From positions 283,687 to 347,686 of the forward strand of contig CAXAMN010001237.1 in the NCBI GenBank assembly GCA_963970005.1: a DNA stretch of 64,000 nucleotides, in the 5' to 3' direction. This DNA is from Durusdinium trenchii (Eukaryota > Sar > Dinophyceae > Suessiales > Symbiodiniaceae). The notes below the pieces were generated by a model that had not been told where the DNA came from, searched no databases, and worked only from the letters and a program-made list of their open reading frames with translations. A program made the position numbers and the translations under genes. Below are positions 24,001-33,000 of this stretch, in pieces (positions within the stretch are counted from its first letter, which is position 1; every line of letters begins with the position of its first letter).

Positions 24001-27000
24001 GGGTGCTGGTAGATGGGGTAAATGATGGTAAATGTATGGAACTCTTCCAGTTCCATGGATGCAGTGATGGAGTCAGGCCGCAACTGCCAGCGATAGCTTC
24101 ACCCCCTCGCGCACGGCGGCCAATGCGGTCTTCACGAACAAGAACCAATTCTACACGGCCTTGCACTTGTGGTGCGGACCCGGTTTTTGACAAAGACCAA
24201 GTGAAAAGGACAAGAGATGTTCGGCAATGTTCGCTGAGGAATTGGTGGAAATTGGGGTTTTGCTGAGGTAGGATGGTGAAGGTGATGACGGTTTGTTTGA
24301 CTTTTGCTTATGTGAGGTTTATGAAATGACTTTGGCTTGATGAAGGTTTGTTCTTGCGAGAAGGTGATTAAGGTGGGGACTCGCATGGACTCGCTTACAG
24401 GAAAGATAGATGAAGCCATATATGAATCCGTTCATTGAGCCAAAGGCTCGACTCGCTTTGAGTGTGCCATTTCTTTCGTAGGTACCGCACCACTGTGGGT
24501 TCGCGCTATCGGAATTCCCTGCGGTGGAATGACAAGGCGGGGAGTGCATCTCTCTGAGGGCCTCTTTTTTCGTTGGGGGAGGGCAGGTGTTGTCAATACG
24601 TTTTGGTGATTTTGAGACAGTGCTTTGTCAAGAACCAAAGGTGATTTTGTGAGCAGTATGTGGAGTTCAAGGTTTCATGAGAGCTCCTTTCAAGGTTTAA
24701 TGAGAGCTCCTTCAAGGTTTCATGAGAGCTCCTTTTTTGTCTTCCGGCCACAGCTTGGCTTGGCGAGAAAGCAAGTCTGTGTCTTCAGCGGTTCGGGCTG
24801 AGCGGCTGGGATGAGGCTCTATCCAGGCAACCTCACCCATCAGGGTTTACTTCTGGTAGTCCACAAGCATCCAAGCGTGCGACATGTTACAGGATCTTAC
24901 AGACAAAATGCAGTGATCTTCTATGATCATTTGGTACTCTACTCCTCTTACAGATGGCGATGCAACCTTAATAGGCATGGCCTCCAACCTACTGACGATG
25001 GCCTGGCCCTCAGGTTTCTTTTCGACTCATCTGAGGACTTGGACTCCGTATGACACAGATTGAAATCACTCAGGAATTCCTGATTCCGGTGGGTGGAGTG
25101 ATCGAAAGGTATTTGGTGGCTTCGATTCTTCTATCATGTTGTTGGTGGTACTTTCTCGCATCATGGACAGGTAATCTCATGGAACACAGGTCCGGTGTTT
25201 CAAGAGACCTGAGAGGCTAAAAGGGAAGGTGGACCCCCAATCCCGACCCTCAGGACCTCCAGAAGTATACCCAGCAAAAAAAACCGTACACGGAAGCTTA
25301 TGGCATGGACCGGACTGGACGACTGGTTGTTTTCCTTTACAAACCGGGCGTGGTTTTCAGGATCCATGTGAGTCTCGGAACCAGGGCGTCGGCCGATGGT
25401 CGCGCCACGTGTGCTCGGTCGGAACAGGACTGCGAAGTGGAGAGCAGCATGGACAACGTCCCCGCTGCTTGCACTGTGCCGGGCACTGAGTGCGGCGGGC
25501 ACTGACCGGTTTGGACCCGATTCCTGAGGCTGATATCATGAAAAAAGCATGTTGCACGGTAAACAGGGTGTCCCAGTTTGCACGGTAAACATCACGAAAA
25601 TATAGAGATCAATGGAAGCCTCATCCACTGGGCCGACTAGGTGTCTGGGGTGTCTGGGATATACCCACGTCATCGTCCGCTGTGGACCTTGTCCACAGAG
25701 CCCAGGACGGATGGGATCATGGCGAGCCGCTTCAATGCGGAGCTTTCCTTGGCAGCCACTGACAGGGGTTCCTGGGCGCTCGAAAAAGTGCCAAGGAACT
25801 CTAGGCTCAATCGCTAGATCCTAGCTAGATTTGGCATGAGACAGGTTAGATTTGGGGGAACACCGCCGATTCTTAGCGACATGTGGTTCTTCTTGGAGTT
25901 GAACCTGGATCGTGTCAATGCTAAAAAACAGTCCCTAAAGCATCAGATATTTGGTGAATCACGTTGTCATAGCATGATGGGGAATCACCACGCACCTCGG
26001 CTTTGTCGCTGATGGACTCCCCAGCTCATGTGGAGAAGAACGGTTCATGGAAAGTCCGAAGTCCTCATCGGTGTAGTTTGTTTTTTCCGTGAAAAACCTG
26101 GAGCATCAGAAAGGTGTATCCCTTGCGTATTCTCTCCTGGACACGTTATTGGACTCATTCTATGGCGATCTAAATCTACATCCTCTCAGGGTTGCAGAAG
26201 GACTCGTACCGACCACTTCGGAGGGTCCCGACCGAGAAAACGACGTAGTTTGGTTTGGAATTTGGTGACCTTAGAGTTGGTGCGCATGCGTTCCAGGTTC
26301 GGGCAGAATGTGCATGATGGGAGAGAAACATAAAGGGCTCATTGAACCGAGCAGACAGCTCTGATGTGACAGTTCATTAATTCACTTCGTCCCAGGGACG
26401 GGACGATGCGGCCTCCTTCTTCGTTCGGCCGAGGCACCGACCGCTATGACACCATGACCAGCATGAGGAACGAGGCGGTCCCGTTGCCATGCTGCCATGA
26501 GGAATTGTGCCCTTGGCCGAGGGTTTTAGGCACCTAAAACATGGAAGTGAAGAACCACTTAGATCACTTAGTAGGTCACTTTATATAGGTCAAAAGGAAG
26601 GATTCTTTTTTTTTCCACAGCCATGTTCCACTTCCATGCGACAGACACTGTAGCCTCTAATAAGGATCCTTGGATGGAAGGACGGAACATGTTTCGCTTC
26701 CGTGACTGGAGGGAGGGTATAAAAGAACATATTCGGAAGGCTTCTAGATGCTTCTAGTATGGGATGGTTCATATTGCGTTTGTTTCATGCTAGAAAGCTG
26801 GAGTGCCTTTTGCGGCAAACGTCCAAGAATAGTTGAACACCCATGGCAATCAGTTCTAGCAAACATTCAACAGCATTCAATTAAAGTTGCTGGGCTGATG
26901 ATCCCGCTGTGGCTAGGGTGTGTGAAGTTTGAAATAATATCTGTACTAAAACTGAGGGAAAGAAGACCTTTGAGGATGTTGGTGCCCCCTACAAGATCTA

Positions 27001-30000
27001 TATGGATTGATCTACTAAAATAGAGTCCGGTCATTGGCGCCGAATTTGACTCTCTCGCAGATTGCCGCGCGTCACACTGGCGCTTTTCCCTACAGCTTTG
27101 ACTTCCTCTACTGGGAAGAGGCCGCTTCCCCGGCGCACAGAGAGGTGATGAGGACTAAACATACTGGCACAGTACTGCAGAGATCCTCCAGAGGGTTACG
27201 AAAGGATCGGCGGATATCGTTCAAAACACGATCATTGAACAATGCCAGAATGCATGCATTCCCTCCTTGCTGGGGACAGTTGCTGATCGCCACAGGATGC
27301 CCATTTGTCCCTGAGAAAGTTTGTGACGAAGTCCCTTTGTTCATCACCACCGACCGTCGCGGGGAAGTGCTGCGGATAGAAATCCCAGGGACCGACCAAC
27401 CCCGTCTTCCATGTTCCGAAGACCAACCCCGTTTGGAGTGTTTGATGAGGTTTGTAGAGGTTGGAAGGGGCATGTTTGATCAGGATTTTAGATGGATTTT
27501 GAATGACTGGTGTTGTGTACAGTGGATATTTTCCCAACTCTCCCAAACACCCAGACTCCAGTTCAACAGTTAAAGCGCTCAGACAGACGCACGTTGACGC
27601 AAGTGGGGGAGGTCAACTCCAGTTGTTTGTGGGAGGTTGCAGGTTTCCTTGTCCTTTTCGGTGGGTCACAGTGTCCCCCGCCGTATTTGTGCTGCCACGA
27701 TCCGTTGTACAATAAATAAAACTTAAAACATCACTTCAGTCACTGAAGCATGGTTTTAGATGTGTTTTAGGCCGAATTCAAGACGCTTCGCGTCGACAGC
27801 TGCCCACACCGCGCACGAACAGCCGAAGTTAGTGAAATGGAAGTAGCCATCTAGGCGCCAGGTTGGGGACAAGTGCAGCCATCTAGGCGCCAGGTTCAAC
27901 TTCGTCTACCTTGGGGCCCATAATGATTGTGATACAACTTCGGCCTTGCCAAAAGCCATCCAAAAAATACACCCCCAAAACGCTGTCCCCAGTGGCCCTG
28001 CAGCCGAGCAAGAATCAACGCAGCAACCACCACAAACACAAAAACTCCTCCAAGACGCTCTCCCCAGTGGCCCGGCAAGCACGACGTAACGAAAGATCAT
28101 CCAAAAAGGTACCTCCAAAACGCTCTCCCCAGTGGCTCTGCAGCTCAATCATAGCCACGCACGCGCGAAAAAAAGGGCGCCAGGTTGCCATCTTGGGGCC
28201 AACTTCGTCTACCTTGGGGCCCATAATGGTGATACAACTTCGATCAACTTCGGCATTGCCAAAAATACACCTCCAAAACGCTGTCCTCAGTGGCCCTGCA
28301 GCCGAGCAAGACCAAAACACAAAAACTCCTCCAAAACGCTCTCCCCAGTGGCCCTGCAAGCACGACGTAACGAAAGATCATCCAAAAATGTACCTCCAAA
28401 ACGCTCTCCCCAGGCCCAACCATAGCCGCGCGCGCGGGCGCGCGAAAAAAAGGCGCCCCCCCCCTTTGCTAGCTGAGCTATATGCATAGGATGTTTTTGT
28501 TAAAAGCTCGACGGCAAGAGCCCCAATAGCACGCCCTGCACCGACAAGCGGTGTGGGCGGACTCTCTATTTCTGAGCTGCTGACCTTTATTCAGCACGTT
28601 CTTTTTGTCCACGTGCGGGGTCCTGAAGACGGACCATCAGGAGCAGAACATGGGCCATGTCGGAGGAAAACCTACGCACTCCAACCAGCGATGGGCCATT
28701 GGATCCACTCCCAGGTGGGCATCATCGATGTGGAGCTCATCAAGAACTTGGCGATTTGCGGTGCGGTGATCTTGGTGCCTGGGACGGTCCCGGCACGTGC
28801 TGGGGACGAGGGGATTAGGGGTTGGCCGGGGACTGGCGGGGTTGGGGCGGGGCGGTTTGGGGCGCGGGGTGCACCGGGGGAGAAATGATGAGAAGTCAGG
28901 AGTTTTGGGGGAAAAACATGGAACCTTTGGAAGTAGCACCACCTGTTTGGAAGAATGGAAAGACCATCGTCCTTTTCCCTTCTCTTTTTGGAAGTGCCAT
29001 CCTGTTTGGTCTTCGGAAACATTTGGGTCATCCTTCCATGCCAGGCCCTGTTCTGAACTTCCACCTCCTGATTAGGTTTTAGGGAGTGTGGATTCCTCCA
29101 ACTTGTGAGGCGAGTCTTTCCTTGACCCTGGTGGGGACGGCTAGGGATTTCTTCATGGGATTGTTAGGGTTCTAAAAGTTCTAGAGACCACCTGGTACCT
29201 GTTGGAAGGTCCATGAAGGGGTCCAGGAAGGTCCATAGAGGCATCTAGCATCGACCCTTTTTGTTGATTCTCCAAAGGAGATGATTGGTAGAACCTGTCT
29301 GCCAGGAATTCACTCCCGCAACTGCTGTCTCAAAAAAACTCTCCGTCCGCCCAAAGATCTACGGTTGACCAACGTCCGCCCTAAGATATGTGGGCGAGTG
29401 CGTCTTCACATGATCTTGTCTCACATGATGTCCAACCAATTGGACAAAACCACACGAAAAAGGTCTCAAAGATGTAGGAGGACACCCACTCAAAACGCCC
29501 CCCGAACCAGCTTCCCCGAATCCATCGCTCTCTGGCCGTGGGTCTGAGGTGGTGATCTTCGCGCTGGTGCCCAACCCTCGCATCGCCATTTGGGCCCCTC
29601 GGCGGATGGGACGTGTGCTGATGTGCTAAGAATCCAGCTTGGGAGACGTTTTTAACAGCAAGACACACTCCTTCACCAACGGGCACCAACTCTGTGCTTG
29701 GCGGTTTGGTAGAGGAGAGGTTGCTGGTTCCCACTTCCAAGACATCTTTGTACAGATGGGTGCCATCTCCTTGTGACTGACTGAGCAATTCGCGGGTCCC
29801 AGAAACTCCACAAAGCGTGAAAGCTTCCAAACCGCTTGCTATTGACCATCCAATATCCAGACACTCCATGGAAGTGCAATATATGCCTACGTTACATTGA
29901 CCCCGCAAAACCACCCCAACTGATCGGCAGTCCTATGGCAGTCCCAGACACGTCGTGTCTGGGATATCCACCTCGCACGTGCTCGTGCTGCAGAGCGGGA

Positions 30001-33000
30001 AAAGCGCGTGGCGCTGGAGGTGGTGCTGTGCGTGTGCTTGTCCATTGTGGACACTTTGGGCTATATGTACTTCTGGGATGTCACCATCAGTGGCGTTTCC
30101 ACGCGTCCTGGCGCACTGGGCACCGGATGGGAACCGGATGGGGTGAGGCGGAAGGACCTCCAGCGGTATTCTCTAGTAGACTCTAGACAGGTGATGACAG
30201 CTGAACAGGCTTTATAAATTTTTAGATGGGATTCAGCATGAGAAGATGGTTTCCAATATCTTGAGATTCAGTAGACTCAGTAGATGAGCAAAGGGGATAG
30301 GATTCCCTAGGCTTCCAAGCTTTCATCGGATTTTCATACGCTTTCATAGGATATTAATAGGAATTTTCCCACAGAACATGGTCCAATTCGTCGTCGTAAC
30401 CGTGCACGACGGTGCTCCCTCCGCGCCCGGGTTGGCAGCGGGACAGGGACAGGGACAGGACAGGAGCGGACCTGCATGGCACTCCCTGTCTGGGTGCCCT
30501 GTCTGGAGACCTGTTTACGGTAGGGTAGTCGAACGCCAGGACACCCAGACAGGATGTTCCAGGTAGATGTACAACAACATACAACAACGAAATGCCTTGC
30601 ATGCGACATATTGCAGCCACTACTGTAAGCAGACTTGGTAGCTGGACCAGTGGTCACCCCGGAAAAAAAGGCCGCCCCTCCACGTGCCCCATGGGTCTCC
30701 TGATTCTGCAGGACACCCATATCCTAAGTTAACCCACAAGAAGAATGGCTTCTCCCTTGGATTGGGGAGACATTTGGGGGTCGGGGGACGAAATTGACTG
30801 ACATCCCGGTGGGTGTCGGTTTTGGCAGAGCAGAGCAGAGCACAGCTCGGGACGTGCAAAACTCGGACCACGGACCGCTGGCCTCGCGTCGCAGTTGCTC
30901 TTTCAGACGAGGATCTACGTGCTGATTTGCGTTGGCCTGGCAGTGGACTACGCTGCGCACATTGCTCACATGTTCAAGGACGGGTGGCGAACGTCTTTGA
31001 ATGTGAGTCAAAGCCACCCTATTTGGGCAGAGGGGAAAATATATGGCACCAAAGGGCTGGGAAACCGATGGGAAATGGATCATCTTCCCTTAATGACCAT
31101 GTTCTGCTTGTATACAATATTGCTTTGTTGTAAGAAGGACTGTAGATTCAATGTTGGCATAGGGATCTGGACATGCCAGTCCTGCGAGGGAAGGAGAGGT
31201 TTGGAAAAGAAGTAAGTGTCAATCCCCTTCCAGACATCGGTTTCCTGTGACATCATAGAGTTTCAATCACCTCCCACCTTTCAGACGACCATCTTTCAGA
31301 CCTTTACTGTACATGAACTCAGGGAACAGGTGGTTGGAGGGATCCGGCTGTCTCTCCGCCAAAGGGAAGCCGGTCGGACGTTGGAATTGTGGGATTTCTA
31401 GGTACCAATCGTTTCATGTACCAGCTCCAACAGCTCTAGAGTTTAGAGCTTTCCAAATGGAGTGTTGAGAGGTCTGAATTGGTGAATCTGGATCATTCAA
31501 ACGAGCTATCAACTCCCATCCGGACTTGTAATTCCCTAAATTACAGTTCTCATGATTGTTCGCCTATTCCTCCCTTCTCCCCCTTCAGCATGATCGACTT
31601 CCACCCGCCTGCCGCTCCCGGCGCTGGCGTGCCGGAGCCTGCGAATCCAACAGTTTGGGGCGTGGAGTCGGGCCAGGAGTCCACGGGGACGCCCCGGGAG
31701 CGCGCGATCAATGCGGTGGACCGCATCGGCGTTTGCACCTTCAACGCAGTGCTCTCCACCTTGCTGGCCGCCACTGGGTCGTCCAGAGGGGTGGTTCGAC
31801 GGGTCCCGGGAGAGGGGAGTGAGCCGAGTGCGAGTTCCACACCTGGAGCAACAGAGTGGCAATCCTTTGGTTTGGAGGGACACTAAACTCTTGGACTTTT
31901 GGACCAACAGACAGTTGATTTCTTCGATCCAGACTCCCGGATCGTCAAACGAAGTGCGGACTCCCACCGATCGACCGTGCGGAAGGATCGATCGACCGGC
32001 CTTCTACCACGGTGGCCGCGGAAACAGAATCAGCTTCCGACCGTCAGCCGACGGCCTCGCGCGGTTTCGCGCCAGTCGCCGCCACCTCCGAGGTGGTGGT
32101 GGTCGGCTTCTCGGAGAGCTACGTCTTCCGCATCTTCTTCAAGGCGCGACGAGCAGAACGAGCAGTGCCAGCAGAGCGAAGATGGGAACGGAGCACTAAA
32201 TGCGGGGGAGTTGCCGTGGGGTGTTCTCGACTTGTATCTTGATGCATTTTCATGAATTCATCCTTCAATGCCATTGGATGTCAAACACATCCAAACCCCA
32301 GTATTTTGTTCTGCAGGGCGATTTGCTCGGTGTGCTGAAAAGGTCTATGAGTCTTATGATGTCTTATGCCATATTAATATGCAATATACCTCGACCACGG
32401 GTCTTTTCAAACAAGGGCAAATATCTGCAATCACAGAGTCTGTCAAGGGAAGAAAAGAAACAACTTCCGTCTATGGAGGTCCTTGAGGCTTCCACATGAA
32501 TTCATGAATCAATGAATCTTGAGGGCATTGAAAGATTGCTCACTTTCTTTCTTCCAAGCATTCCGAAGTCGGACTCTGCCATCTTCCACCCGCAGCGTCG
32601 TGTTGCACGCAGCGCAACGCGCCCCGCCAGGGCGCGCATCCGCAGGGCGTGCTTCGAGTCGAACGCCAAACCCCCGGGCTGTTCTGCATCTGGGTGAGAT
32701 CGGTTTCCCACCTGGACCACCATGTGAGCCCGACCCAGTCCAGGACTGCCTTGAACCGGTCGGTATAATGGTGTGACCCACATGCCATCTCGCCCCACGG
32801 CCATGACAGTTCTTCGGCTTCACCATGCTGAAGCCTTCGGATTCGCAGGGGACTCGATCTTCGTGGCAGGTGCTCTTCCTGGTCGTGGTCATCGCGGGTG
32901 CGCACGGCTTGTGGTTGCTGCCCACCATCCTCTCACTGGCGCGGAAGACGGTGGAAGACGGTGGAAGACTGGGGTTGGAGAACAGAGGAAAAGGTGTGGA

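Noticed and set aside
28795..28885. G-rich tract with quadruplex potential
   Set aside because: Part of a GC-rich intron; base composition alone does not support a functional claim.
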